The position numbers were made by a program, and so were the translations under genes. Below are positions 11,028-22,749 of a DNA stretch of 64,000 nt, piece after piece; position 1 is the first letter of the stretch, and the number at the start of each line of letters is the position of its first letter. The stretch covers positions 7,564,001 to 7,628,000 of the forward strand of contig AP026539.1 of NCBI GenBank assembly GCA_026075535.2, given 5' to 3'. This DNA comes from Tricholoma matsutake. Lineage: Eukaryota > Basidiomycota > Agaricomycetes > Agaricales > Tricholomataceae. The notes beneath the pieces were generated by a model that had not been told where the DNA came from, did not search any database, and saw only the letters and a program-made list of their open reading frames with translations.

Positions 11028-11734
11028 TGTTAAGAACTGATCCTAGAGGCCGCTTTGGAATCTGACCAGACACTGCAGGTGATGATAGTGGGAGATTGTT
11101 GGGTCGATGTGGATTCTGCGGGAGGGGAAACAGAAAGGACTTGGCTTCAGCTTGTAAGAAGCTGCACCCTTCACCTCATCTGGTGTCCTAATTTCAAGTC
11201 GAGGGTTTAGAGGTAGGAGTGTGAAAGTGTGGGTAAATGCGGGGAGGAGTATGGAGGGACTTAGGTTAAGTTCAGATGAGACTAGAACTTCAGAGGGAGA
11301 CTAGAGGTTGAGTCGAATGGAGTTCAGACTCTTAGAGGACAGGGGTTGGAGTAGAAGGAGGTTTTAGATTGGCAGGGTAAAGTCGAGTCTATGTCAATAT
11401 ACAAACTGAGGAATACAAGGCAAAACTAACTAAGCTTAAATACTGTAGTCCAGAATAATGCGGAACAGGAATGAAGACTGTGGCAGTGTCTCAACTGCGT
11501 AGATAAATTATCTAGCGGGAGCCACACAGGAATCCATAGTCGAATTTGCAATAGAGACGGCAGCCTTGGGAAGGCAGCCATGGATGCTGTACAAGGCGGC
11601 CTGGTGCACAGCACTGTGGGCAGTGCAAGGCAGCTGGGAACAAAATTGGGAGGCATAGGCAAAAGTCATGTTTGATGTGTGGGAAAGGGTTGGATGGATG
11701 CGGGTTCCGATTGGGCAAGGAACAGTTCTTGACA
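11028..11734 (-). repeat. A1 5' LTR
   Basis: 707 bp, with the same ends as the 3' LTR. The outer edge abuts the target duplication GGTAC at 11735-11739. The inner edge is followed, in the sense direction, by GT and then the self-priming site. Confidence 0.95.
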
Positions 11735-11739
11735 GGTAC

Positions 11740-12715
11740 CGGGTTTTTCATTTATCTTATTTTAGTTGTTACTTGATATCAAATTAACAAGACTCAGCGA
11801 TGATCTGGCAGTTGGCCCAGGAATTCCTGCTTGGCTAGAAGACATTCAACCCGACAGGTCTAGCAACTGGATGGTAGGGTTGAGAGGATTCATTCGGGTG
11901 CTCTCCGCGCTTGCTGGGGGCACAGGCTGTGTAACAACAATAGAGAGCCTCGAAGATAGCTACTCCCCAAGTCATTCCCAGTTGCAAAACCTCAAGATGA
12001 AGATTCAGCAGTGCCACCATCTGAAGACTTCTTGCATGAACAAACATCCTTCTTGGACTTCCACATCACACTCCATATTCAAAGAATTCTTTCCCTTTTT
12101 TATTCTACTTCTTCTGGTTGCATGGACAGTCGGCACAAGAGAACATGCGCAATCATTTTTCACTTTGTAGCTATGAATGATTGTATTTAGGTGACTCCCC
12201 ACCTTTTGAATGAGACTGTCCGATTTTGACTCAATCTTAACATTCCCTACTAAGTTTCTCTCTCAAGTCCCTCAAGTCTCCAAGATTTCTGCACACTAAG
12301 ATGTAGAGTTTAAGTTAAGTACTCAAGTTCACTGGACTCCCAGTCAAGTTTGTCCAGGTCCTCCCATACTCCCATTGTTATAAGTCATTTACAAAGTAAA
12401 GTGGTTCATTTTAATACCTTTCACACTGATTCTTGAGCTGTCCCACTCTTGACATGACCAATCTTCTCTTTCGGCAATGTGGACACGTGACTTCATAGAT
12501 TGCCTATGCATCTGTTGCCCTGTACCTCTCCTAGTGCATGTATTACAACAGGCCAGGACTCACATCCAATTTACTTCCCATCAACTAACAAAAAGGGTAG
12601 ATGAACAAGTATTTTGTTTTTCTCTCACCCTTTTTAGTGCTCGCTTACTTGACCTCCTGCAACTTGATGACTTGGTCAATGGACTGCCAGCAGACCTTAA
12701 ACCCTGCCACACCAG
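11740..12715 (+). other. Remainder of family B 3' region, probably LTR
   Basis: This continues the B sequence after the A1 insertion. No protein similarity is recognised in any frame. An LTR is plausible from position, but no second copy occurs here. The right limit is where similarity to the C elements begins, at about 12716, an abrupt junction that implies truncation of C1 or a rearrangement. Confidence 0.4.
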
Positions 12716-14862
12716 AAGGTCTTCGGGAATATCTTTGTCAATGTTCGAAGTGTTTCAAAGTTTTTCAAGATGTTTGGAGTTGATATCAAGGAAGTTCAGT
12801 GGCAGGGGAATTGATTTTTGTGCAAAATAGGGAAGGAGTCGGAAGGCTGTGACTGGTCAATGAAATACTGATCCATCGAGTTCACAGATGATATAGGCTC
12901 CTCCATAGTTTCAAGTGATGACAATGAGGGGACCTAAATATTGAGGTCGCATCTTGTGATTGAGAGATTTCTCAATTTGCATGTTGTGAAGTAGGACCAG
13001 GTCGCCTTTTTCGAAGTGATAGTCATGCATTGTTTGTTTGTGAATGAGTTCGAAATGTTTTGCAGCTTCGAGTCAAGCAGTATAGACTTTTGAATAGAGA
13101 ATTTCAAGGTCGGATGATTGTTTCTGTAGTGCTATTGCTCTTTGAGCGATGAGATCAGTTGTTGATAAGATAGAATTGGGAGGGGGTTGCAAGTATGTTG
13201 CTTTGGAGATGTTGAGCAGGATTAGGGGATGTGATCCTGTAATTGCAAAGTAAGGAGAGCAACCCATGTGACTACAAACCATAACTCGTTCTGCCCAAAA
13301 CACCGAGTGTGCTCCAGCTGACCATTTGCTCTGATCTCCATCAACTGCTTTGAATAACAATTGTCAAATCTTGAAGTGAGCTCATTTGATGATTCCATTT
13401 GCACAAGAATTGTAGCCGCTAATTTAAATGTGGTTAATGTGATATTGTTTCGAAAGGTATTCCAATGCTGTGATGAAAGCTGATCCATTATCACTCACAA
13501 TTTCATATAGCAAACCCCATCTACAAATGATGTCTTTGAAGATCCAATCCCTGAGGGTTGTGGCATTTTCTCATCGAAGATTTTGCCATTTGGGATAAGT
13601 CATTAGTGAACATCGACCTTGTATGATATACTTGAATCCGCTCCAAGGAGGCATTTGCATGGTATCAATGTAGACTTTGCCGAATAAAGGTGTGGGTGTG
13701 GCAACTGTAGGTGGGACAAGGAGATTTCGAGTTTGTTGTACTTGGCACAGGTGGCAAGTGTGAATATACCATGCGATGTCTGCTTTCATGTTAGGCCACC
13801 AGAATCATAGGGAAATAATGGCTTTCATTGTGAAGACCATTTTGTGTCCGATATTGTTGTGAGCTGCATGAATAACTTTGAGACGACGCTCGGGAATTGT
13901 GACAATTTTGTGAGCTCCATGAGAATCCTTCCTCCAAAGTTTGCTGCAATCTAAGAAGAATTCGGTGCAATATCGAACGAAGGTAGCATATTTGGAATCT
14001 GATAAATCTGGAGGTCATACCAAATCCTCTAACCACTTTTGAACATGAATTAATCTTTCGTCTTCCTTTTTCACATTGTTCGTTCATGGGACATCGTTGT
14101 AGGTCAGATCCTCCCCCTTAATGAGATCTGAAGAGAGGGAGAGTGTTGAAACTTGATAGCAAGTGAAGGGTCAAGTCGTAATGGGATTGATTTGGTGTAC
14201 AAAACTGTGAAGACGGTCAATCCAGTCTCCGAAATCATTTTTGTTATCAAACTGGTCATCTTTGTCTTGTGGAGGACATCTCGAAAGTCCATCTGGACCA
14301 TGATGATGTGAAGTGAAAAGTGAGAATCAAGATGATCCATTGATTGATGCTAGCACTAGGTGTGATATCAGGATTCAAGAGCATGCCTTTGATATACCTT
14401 GTGTCAACTTCGACAATGAGGTTTCAGACCCCTATTAGATACAATCGAAGTGCTCTGAGAGCACAATATAGACTGTAGAGTTGGAGTTTTGCTTGCAAAA
14501 ACCGGGATTCATGGTCATTAAGCATGATCAAGCCAAATCGACTGTAATATCGTTTTTGAGGGTTGTCAGGATTGCATTGTGCAAGAAAGAAACCAATAGC
14601 AATGTATGAAGTATCGACTGATAGGATAACTGGGGCATCAGATGAGTAGTCAATAGCGCAAATTGCTGGGGAATTGATGAGTGCTTGCTTCAGGTCTTCC
14701 TGTGCTGCAATTTGTTTCGGTCTGAATTTGAAAGGGACATCTTTTCGTGTAAGGTGTATTAAAGCTGTAGCACATTGAGTGAAGTTTCAAATAAAGATAC
14801 AACAAACTCCAATAGTCCCTAAAAATGCCTTGACTTTGGTAAGGCTTCGACAAGGTCCCCAT
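12716..14862 (-). pseudogene. C1 RNase H and integrase (degenerate)
   Basis: RNase H fragments lie at 14104-14862. The integrase follows, with zinc-finger remnant HLCQ near 13760, the core start VYIDTMQMPP near 13670, and a C-terminal core (ELWFVVTWVALL region) near 13260. Stops and frame changes occur about every 200-300 nt. The tail to 12716 matches the end of C2 pol. No chromodomain is visible, unlike A and D. Confidence 0.78.
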
Positions 14863-14869
14863 TTGCTAA

Positions 14870-16105
14870 CCGCTGCAATGTGAGTGGGATTGGCCATATG
14901 ACCTTCAATATTGCATCAATGACCTAAAATGATTATTTCGGGGATGCAAAGGTAGAGTTTCGGACCAGAAAATGTTCCTCCGCAATACTTCATGCATTGG
15001 ACTATACAATTTAGATTCCCGAAATGTTCCCAAACGAAGTGTTGAATGCCTGGATTATTGGTGATCATTTCATAAGATCCTCCGATAGTTCGATATTCTG
15101 ATTTTGGACCCTTAACTGGTGTGTCGTCAATGTAAGGGATGGTGATATGAGGGATTTTGGGTTGTAGGATGAATGTTACATCATTGTGTAAGATTGGAAC
15201 CAAGTTCGTTCAACCCATTGGTAGGGTGACTATTCAAAGCACTCCAAAAGGTGTCTGAAATGTTGTTAGATCTCGAGATGTTTCTGCGACTTTCCTTTCG
15301 TCAAATGCAACATATAGGTCCAACATTCCACTGCAAGCACGTCCCCAAAACTGTTCAGCTAGATGCTCGGGGATCAGGATGACACCAGAGTGCTGAATTG
15401 TTACTTGATTAAGAGGTTCGAGACTGTGGACAATTCGAAGTGATTTTGCGTCTTTCTTGGCAACACAAAACCATCATGATCAATACGACAAGTTTGATGA
15501 CTCGTATACTCCTTCTTCTATCTTCTTTTTCAGCATTTCACAGATCTGTTCATACAGACCAGGAGGTATAGGGATATTATGTTCAACCCATGGAGTGTGA
15601 GGAATAACATGGAATTCAATAGGAGGAAAGAAGTTGGGGCAAAAGCTTCCTCGTTCTTGTTTGGTCCATGCAAAACCCGTTTTGTGATTTCAGATAAAGT
15701 TGTGCATAAGCTTTCATTCTTCTGGCCATAGAAAATTGCCAGGATGGTTTTTGTCAATAATAGCTTTGCATTAGAGTGTATACCAGGGAGAAGGGACGAA
15801 CGATGGGGGTTGAGGATTAAGTTTTGGCATTTTCTCAAGGGGGTCACCAGTGATTGTTCGAATAATGTGAAATCAATTGGGTAGTTCAGTAATAACGGTT
15901 GAACTTTCTGTGCAACTGGTTTGTATTTCTTCTTCGAGGCTGCAAAGATTGGGTATATAGAGTCAGTTGACGAGACATGGGGAGGGGAAATGATAGTGGA
16001 GTCAGGCATAGAGGTGGCCGTCGAGGCCAATAAGGACGTTGCATACTGGTGGCTAGCCATTAAATATAAGTTCACAAGAATCAAGGAAAAGGAAAGGGTG
16101 TTCAA
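14870..16105 (-). pseudogene. C1 reverse transcriptase (degenerate)
   Basis: The leader HTPWVEHNIPIPPG and RT finger region lie at 15530-15700. The palm has PYIDDTPVKGPKSEY at about 15105-15140, so both catalytic Asp residues are kept. KAFLGTIGVC-type connection sequence follows near 14830. C2 and C3 have the same domain order. Several stops separate the pieces. Confidence 0.85.
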
Positions 16106-16289
16106 AGAGTTCGAGGAGTCAATATCAGGAATAATTGCAGTGTACTCAATAGTTATAGAGGAATTAGAGTGGTCAAAAGAAATAATGAGGGTGCACTGGT
16201 TATTCTCTGAGATGTTATCCTCTAGTTGTGAAAATCCTTGTGAACTACTCTTCTTCGATGATTAGATCGGGGGATAGTTGGAATAGTGC

Positions 16290-17094
16290 AGGATCATGTT
16301 GAGTTCAGATCAAAAATAGTTATTGTTTGTGCTTTGTTTCAATAATTCTTTACCATACTCTCTGTGAGAATGCCAAATGGTTGTCCAAGCAGAATGTCAT
16401 AGGCTGGATTGTGGATGATGTGTATTTGCATTTAGAGGGTGATGCTACCAACTTTGCAAGGTATGTTCCATGCCAAACCTAGACTCTGGTCAATACCACC
16501 ATTAGCTGATTGTAGAGGGATGTGTATCAAAGGATCATATGCGAGACGGAGTTCGTGACAAACTTCTTCCAACATTGCAATGATCAATGAACCCGGATCA
16601 ACTACACTTTCAACTGGATTTCTGCCATTGACATTCATAATGACCAATCTAATAGAGTGTGATTCCTTGGCTGCAATAAAAGGTTCAGGTATTTCTCCAG
16701 GGTGAAGACTGCTAATATATGTTTTGTAAGGGTCGTCAATTATGAAAATGTCATTGTTAAGGAGATTCATAGTGTTATTTCCTTTGGGTTGCTGGATACG
16801 ACGCGCTGTGACCTGTTCCTCCCATGTCATACAAACTTCAGGTGAGAGTGAAAGTAATTCTTTGGGGGTTAGAGTGATAATCAGCATTTTCATTGATCAA
16901 GTGAAGATGTCTTCAGTGATTTTGTCCTTTTGAATGGGGGCTTGGGTATGGTATGATGGGCCTTCTTTTGCTTTTCCTGTCGATGCAAAGTTGTGTTCGT
17001 GGGGAGGTAGGTACAAATTCTCTTTAGTGCCATTGTAGGGATGCATTACCAGATGTGATGATTTCTTGGAGGTCAAAGATGGTGCCGAATTCAA
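16290..17094 (-). pseudogene. C1 protease region
   Basis: The frame has SVVDPGSLIIAM near 16590, a retropepsin-type DxG motif, and PAYDILLGQPF near 16380, which corresponds to the conserved LLG element of fungal Gypsy proteases. Stops follow the ITL segment at 16432. The same block is at 38157-38984 in C2 and 60578-61120 in C3. Confidence 0.8.
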
Positions 17095-17099
17095 ATTAG

Positions 17100-18381
17100 G
17101 TAGGTTGGTTGCTGTGGACGATATCGATGGTGCTGGTGGTTGTGGGACAAATCATTTGACTGGTGCAGGGATCTGTGGGATTGAAGGCCGTGAGGTAGGA
17201 ACTGTTGACACATTTGAATCAGTTTGCGCAAAAGGTCTACTACTTCGCAGAGCATATATCTCTTGTTTGAGTTGTGTGATATGATCTTTGGCCATTGTGG
17301 ATAGGTCAGTAATTTGGTAGACACCTCTGGATGGCATTGAAGAAACTGTTGAAGGTGCGATATTATACATTAGCAAAGGGGTAACCTTAGATGGAGGGTT
17401 TTGTCGAGTCCATTCGTCAATCCTGTCCTTGATAAAATGACTGGGGATGCTTTGAGGAGTGAATTGACCATTTGGGAGAACAATTTTGCCTTCAGTGTTC
17501 TTCTTACACTTTCCTTCATTGATATATGACTGGCAAACCAAGCAATCACTAATGAAATGTCCTGTAAGCCCACAAAAGATGCAAACTAAAGTTTCAAGCT
17601 GGTCTGAATGAAATCCACTGTTAGGTCAAGTAGTGTTCGTGGTCTTCAAACCTGCTAAAGCAGTTATGAGAGTGGCTGCAAATTTCTCAAGGATTGCCAT
17701 AAGATCTTCCGATTTAATTTGAGGCAAAGATGCTGAGGTTGTTGGGATTGCTGAAGGTGCAGAAGAATGCAAACTGAGTAGCAATGTCAAATCCGAGCTG
17801 ATAGATCCTGCTAAAACAAATTTTGCTGCTGCATGAATATCGTCGAGTGGGTAGGGGTCGTTGGGGTAGTGATCGGGGAGTTTTAGTTTGAGTCATCGAG
17901 AGATTCTAGCCCATAAACCTGGTTGGAAACCCCAAATGAAGGCTCTGCTTTGTTCAGCATTGGAAATCCTGCCTTTAGTAGATAGAAACTTTGTGATGTT
18001 ATAGAATGACCAAAAGTATAATCCCAAATCGCTTGCCTTGTAAATACCTATGTGAAGTTGTTTGCCAACAAGTTTGTCCATGTCCAAAATTGACCATTTT
18101 TGATCATCTTTGGAACCAGGGTACAGTTGGTGAATACCAATGTAAAAATTCTGGAACAAAATGCTGGCATCGTATTCTGGAATTGATTCCCAGAGTTCGG
18201 AAGTGTCAATATTGAGGTAGCGACAAGCGTGCTTCTTCATTTCTTCTGAGTTTGTGACATTGCATGCTGAAAAAAGCAATTCAAGCTTGTTAAAGTATCT
18301 GCAAAGTTCTTGCGGCTGGGTAGGGTTGAATTTTGGAGCCATGGAATGACCACGAGCTGGCATAGTTGCTTGTGTAGTCAT
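17100..18381 (-). pseudogene. C1 Gag with CCHC zinc knuckle
   Basis: Start chosen at the ATG at 18381 (MTTQATMPARGHS), which C2 (49832) and C3 (58862) share. The frame upstream is low-complexity Ser/Thr without an ATG. The capsid domain includes CRYFNKLELLFSAC and AEQSRAFIWGFQPGLW, characteristic of agaricomycete Gypsy Gag. A knuckle, CIFCGLTGHFISDC, lies at about 17542-17583. Stops occur around 17893 and in the linker. Confidence 0.85.
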
Positions 18382-18693
18382 GAATGCGATGTTTCTAGGG
18401 GTAGGGGTTAAGACTTGGGTGAATGATGGTAGAGGAGTCGAAGTTGTTGGAAGGATGAATGAAGAGGTAGATGATGAAGATGAAGAAGTAGAGGATGATG
18501 TTGAAGGTGATGAGATTGGTGAAGGGAATAGTCGACAATGAGTCGATTCCACTTCAGAAACAGGGATTAGAATATCTCCTGATTGTTAGAGAGATTCAAA
18601 GGCATGGTGAGTGTCAATTTGTAGGTTTCTAGCTTGTGTTGGCCTAAGCTGGGAGATTTGAGATGGATTAGGCAATGAAATGATTTAGAAACC

Positions 18694-18710
18694 CCTTGTG
18701 GTGGGCTCCA
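18694..18710 (-). promoter_or_regulatory. C1 primer-binding site, TGG type
   Basis: Three nucleotides inside the 5' LTR the sense strand reads TGGAGCCCACCACAAGG. This starts with the TGG expected to pair with a tRNA CCA end. C2 (about 50145-50161) and C3 (58535 onward) keep it. The tRNA is not identified. Confidence 0.6.
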
Positions 18711-18713
18711 AAA

Positions 18714-19729
18714 TGATGATACTCGACCAGGAAACCCAAACAAAACCCACAATAAGGCCTTGAATGGTATAACACTAGTTAGAGGAAGGATGCAAGGTGG
18801 TACTAAATATCACTGCTGTTACCCAAGGTTAGGGAAACAACTTTAGAGAGGGTCTGATAAAGTTTGATGAGGTTTGAGAGTGTGCGAAGCGCTGCGATAA
18901 TGTTTGAGGAAAGTTTAAAGAGGTTCAAAGATGTTCAAAGAAGTTTGAGGGGCTTATAGAGGACGAGGACGATTTCGATGATGACTGAGGATAGACTATA
19001 GGGATGTAGAAAGGCTTTCGAGAGGGGATAGACAATAGATGATTGTTCTGAGAAGCTAGTATGAAGAGTTTGAAGAAGTTCAGCATTAAACACTGAACTT
19101 TGAGACTAAGTCAAGAGGCTTGGACTCAAGAGAATTGCTCTTAAATCAGACGATTCCTGTGAGAGGATGATCTATTCTGTCATTCTAAGTAGCTAATACA
19201 AGGCTATATATGTTTGGGAGAGGTGGTACTTAAAAGGAAATAGAACATGAGGAATACATGAGGCAAGATATAAAACAATAAAGAACTTCACAAATCATAA
19301 GATAAATGAAAGATGATAAGAAGGGAAATATATAGAGTCACAATTTATTGCGGGTACCTGTCCTATTGATCCAATATATCATCAAGACCTCAAAGCACCA
19401 CAATCGTGTCCTAGAATCCTGTCATTGTGTCTTCTCGTGTCTGGTGGTGCTCGATATGCGATGCACTAACTCATACAAGGTGTGCTGGGTGTGTCTGAAG
19501 GGCTGTGCAATAACCATACAGTGGCCGACGGCATTCGAGGTGCTGCAAAGTCATTTGAACTTGCTCAAAGTTGTTCAAAGTTGTTCAAAATCATTCAAAG
19601 TCATTCAACGTAGTTTTGGAGCGGTCTCACAGGGTTTGTAGGGGTTTGTAGGGGTTGGGAGCATGTGTGTTGAAGTGTCGATGCATTTGGAGACATTCCC
19701 AGAGCTTGGAGCACACAGTGGACCTATCA
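18714..19729 (-). repeat. C1 5' LTR
   Basis: 1016 bp, beginning TGATGATACT and ending GGACCTATCA on the plus strand. It matches the C2 LTRs at 31899-32967 and 50165-51250. Sense-strand CATATATAG at about 19204-19212 is a TATA-like box. There is no partner LTR on the left. Confidence 0.88.
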
Positions 19730-21565
19730 CCACTCTTTCTGATCCTGAATCCCTTACCATCCTACTATCTCTGTCCAAGCATTCCCTAGAAATCTGAACT
19801 CTTATCAACTCTGGTTCCTCACATTGTTTCCTAGATTCATCATTTGTGTGGGACAACCAACTTAGTACCAAAATCATTTCTCTGGTCAGACTCTGACTAT
19901 TTGATGGAACCTGCAACTCCACCATAACCAGGTCATGAAACCTCCAGCCACTTTTCCATCTGGTGAAGTGTTCAATCTGACATTTTATGTAACCTCGCTG
20001 GACTCTTCCTGTTCTGCAGTTCTTGGTCATAACTGGCTGAAGCAATACAATCCATTGATTGACTGGTCTTCAGGCCAAATAAATTTCTGCTCTGCAGCTC
20101 AAAGAGGTCCTGCCCCCTCAACATCTTCCGACTCTCCTAGCTTGTGTGAGTCACTTACACCTCTGAACCTTCCAGCAGAAACCCATGAAACCCCTGTGGT
20201 CTCTAAATCCTCAAAACTCATACCTCCTGAAATCTCTTTCATCAATGCTGCTGCTTATATGCGTGCAAGCAAACTCCCTGGGGCTATGGCCTTTCAGATG
20301 ACATCCTCCCCAGAAGGACTGATGGCCAAATCTTCTGTAATGTCCAGAATGCCTCCGGATCTTTCAGATGTTCCAGACGAATATCACAAATTTGCAGATG
20401 TCTTCAACAAACAAAAAGCCGACACCCTTCCTCCACACCGTTCCTATGACCTCAAGATAGAGACAGAGGATAATGCTCCCCCACCTCTGGGTCACATGTA
20501 CTCCCTCTCACCCTCTGAACCGGAAGCTCTCTGAATATTCATTGAAGAAAATGTCTGTTTGGGCTTCATCTGCCCCTCCAAATCCCCTCACAGCACTCCT
20601 ATACTCTTTGTCAAGAAAAAGGATGGAAGTCTCTGATTGTGCATTGACTACAGGGGACTCAACTGCATCTCAAAGAAGGACCACTACCCACTTCTGTTAA
20701 TCTTGGATCTTCTGGACTCTCCAGGAAAAGTCCGCATGTTCACCAAAATCGACCTCTAGCATGATCACTTAGTTCACATTGCTGAGGGAGATGAATGGAA
20801 AACCACTTTCCACACATGTTACAGCTTGTTCAAATGGCTGGTGGTTCCATTCAGGCTCACCAATGCACCTGCAGCTTTCCAATGCCTCATGAACGACATC
20901 TTCAGTAACCTTCTAGATGTCAGCATCATTGTCTACCTCAACGATATCCTAATCTACTCCAAGGACATGAGTCAACATAATGCTCACATCAAGGGAGTTC
21001 TTCAGAGACTCCAGGAAAATGGGCTCTATGCTGCTCCACAGAAATGTGAGTTCTACAAAGACAGCATGGAGTACTTAGGGTTCATCCTCTCTCCTGATGG
21101 GCTCCGGATGTCCAAAGATAAAGTCAAGACCATCCTTGACTGGCCTGAACCTCAAAAGGTTAAGGATATTCAATCCTTCCTTGGATTCTGCAACTTCTAC
21201 CAATGTTTTATCCACAGATATTCTGACATTGTCATCCCTCAACAAATTAAAAGAAGAATTCACCCATGCCCCAGTACTCACTCAATGGCTACCAGACTCC
21301 TGCATTATCCTGGAGACAGATGCTTCAGACTACGTGCCGGCAGCTATCTTGTCAATCTATACCGCAGACAGAGAAATCCATCTGGTTGCATTCCACTCCT
21401 GCTCCTTCAACCCAGCTGAACTGAACTATGACACCCATGACAAGGAACTCTTGGCTATCTTTGAAGCCTTCAAACACTGGCAACAGTACCTCAAAGGTTC
21501 CAGAAATCTGGTAGATGTGGTCACAGATCACAAAAATCTGGAATACTTCAGCACCATGAAACTCA
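19730..21565 (+). pseudogene. E protease, RT and RNase H (degenerate)
   Basis: Starts inside the protease, where LINSGSS replaces the DSG active site, followed by VLGHNWLKQYNPLIDW near 20030. RT follows, with YLNDILIYS near 20934 in place of YLDD. RNase H runs to HKNLEYFST near 21540. A TGA at 20532, other stops and an approximately 75-bp deletion near 21238 compared with A1 disrupt it. The sequence breaks off at about 21565. Confidence 0.88.
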
Positions 21566-21753
21566 AGTACTTTACACTCCCCCACCTATTCCAGTTGGAT
21601 TCCAGTTTGTCTGGCTGGAATTTCTGTAATTTCTGGAATCTGGTAGAATTTTTTTGTATGAAGTTCTCCCTATGCAGCACAATTCTGGTCAGAATAAGCA
21701 TCAAATTTACACCTGGAATCCCTGGAATCTGACCAGACTCATCACAACTGGAC

Positions 21754-21780
21754 TAACTGGAATAACTGGAATAACTGGAA
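21754..21780 (+). repeat. Three perfect copies of TAACTGGAA
   Basis: A 9-bp unit is repeated three times without error. More CTGGAAT copies occur on either side (21600-21735). On the minus strand these lie downstream of the tRNA-like head, so they may belong to a SINE body or tail. Confidence 0.7.
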
Positions 21781-21821
21781 TGCACATGCTTTCCCAAATA
21801 AAAGTTCATCATACAACAAGA

Positions 21822-21883
21822 ACTGAACACTCGACCTTGGGTCTGCACACATAACCGGATGCTTAACCACTGAGCTACCAAGT
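21822..21883 (-). repeat. tRNA-derived SINE-like head (boxes A and B)
   Basis: On the minus strand TAGCTCAGTGGTTAAGC (21861-21877) matches a pol III A box. GGTCGAGTGTTC (21825-21836) is a degraded B box about 25 nt further on. The stems do not form a proper tRNA, so a decayed tRNA-derived SINE promoter is more likely than a tRNA gene. The 3' end is undefined. Confidence 0.5.
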
Positions 21884-22161
21884 AATTATTCCTCTACATA
21901 CATTTAATACTTTTATTACCCAACTAAGGTGTGTAGTTAATCACAGCCATTAACAGAATAATTAATAAGTATGCATACATGCATTGCATGACATGTGACA
22001 TGTGACTGCCAGCTCACAACCACCACCACCACCGTTGTCAATGCCACCTCCTCCTCCTCTCCACTCTACCACCACCACTGCATGTGTATCCACCACCACC
22101 ATTCCCATGCCCACTGCCACCATCACCACCACCTTCAAACAAGCTGAATGGATGGAATGGG

Positions 22162-22192
22162 GGCCCAAATGATGGCAACTGTCATTTGGGCC
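22162..22192. repeat. Perfect 11-bp inverted repeat
   Basis: GGCCCAAATGA (22162-22172) and TCATTTGGGCC (22182-22192) are exact reverse complements with a 9-nt loop. The role is unknown. Confidence 0.7.
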
Positions 22193-22749
22193 ATAGATAA
22201 GTTTTTTTCTTTTTTCTTTTTCTTTTTATCAATCAACTAATTGTAATTTATTGCTTTTTAGGTTGTATACTACTGGGCATGACCTGCCATGATGAAAAAT
22301 GCGCAACACACACCCACAGCCACCCAATCCCCTCCTCCCCTTTCAAATGGGGTGTGAGGCTGTCAACATGGGCTAGGTGGGTGCAGAGGGATGCCAGGAG
22401 ACCCCAGAAGGGGGATACCTACCTAGTAAGCACCCACCAACCCCAGTAAGTGCGCCATGTCGCACTGATGCACCCCAACCCCCACAAACAGAAATCCATG
22501 ACAACACCGACCTACCACCCACTCCCACTGCTGCAAGCGCCTGCTTGCAGGTTGGGTAGGGTGAGTGGATGATGGTAGGCACTGATGACAACAAAGAATG
22601 AGCACCAGGGCCCCACCATGACAAGGAATGGCCCCAGGACCCACCACGATGACCCAGATGCTGATGCCAACACACCACCCACCTCCAGCCCCATGAGAAA
22701 CTGCTCATGGGGTGGATGACAGGTGGAACAACACTGGTGATGATGACGA

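Larger units (their letters stand above)
4205..11739 (-). mobile_element. Element A1: complete Ty3/Gypsy chromodomain retrotransposon with TSDs
   Basis: Two 707-bp LTRs (4210-4916 and 11028-11734) are flanked by the perfect 5-bp duplication GGTAC at 4205-4209 and 11735-11739. On the minus strand the order is 5' LTR, primer site, Gag, protease, RT, RNase H, integrase, chromodomain, then an antisense ORF and the 3' LTR. It is structurally complete, but it carries several CGA-to-TGA stops, a solo LTR in RNase H and lost catalytic residues, so it is dead. It inserted into the older family B element. Confidence 0.95.
12716..19729 (-). mobile_element. Element C1: Ty3/Gypsy retrotransposon lacking its 3' end
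   Basis: Colinear with C2 (34720-40084 plus 49682-51250). From right to left it has the 5' LTR, TGG-type primer site, Gag, protease, RT, RNase H and integrase. Similarity stops at 12716, so the 3' accessory region and 3' LTR seen in C2 are missing. The right edge meets the family E protease region at 19730. Confidence 0.88.
21566..22749. other. Foreign block replacing the RNase H/integrase junction of E
   Basis: About 1.2 kb with no similarity to A or E. The A1-like sequence from LLTHRQ to the start of the integrase zinc finger is absent, so this is insertion plus deletion rather than a clean insertion. It holds a SINE-like head, 9-bp repeats, CCA-rich microsatellite (about 22019-22135), a T/C run (22201-22230) and a perfect-armed hairpin (22162-22192). 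No credible coding region is visible. Confidence 0.6.

Noticed and set aside
11766..12170. Open frame of 134 codons as a host gene
   Set aside because: No domain or recognisable similarity. It sits in the presumed family B LTR or 3' region.
21822..21883. Functional tRNA gene
   Set aside because: Acceptor and anticodon stems do not pair and the B box is degenerate.
22373..22708. Overlapping open frames on both strands in GC-rich sequence
   Set aside because: Low-complexity composition with no recognisable domain. The frames are chance products of simple repeats.
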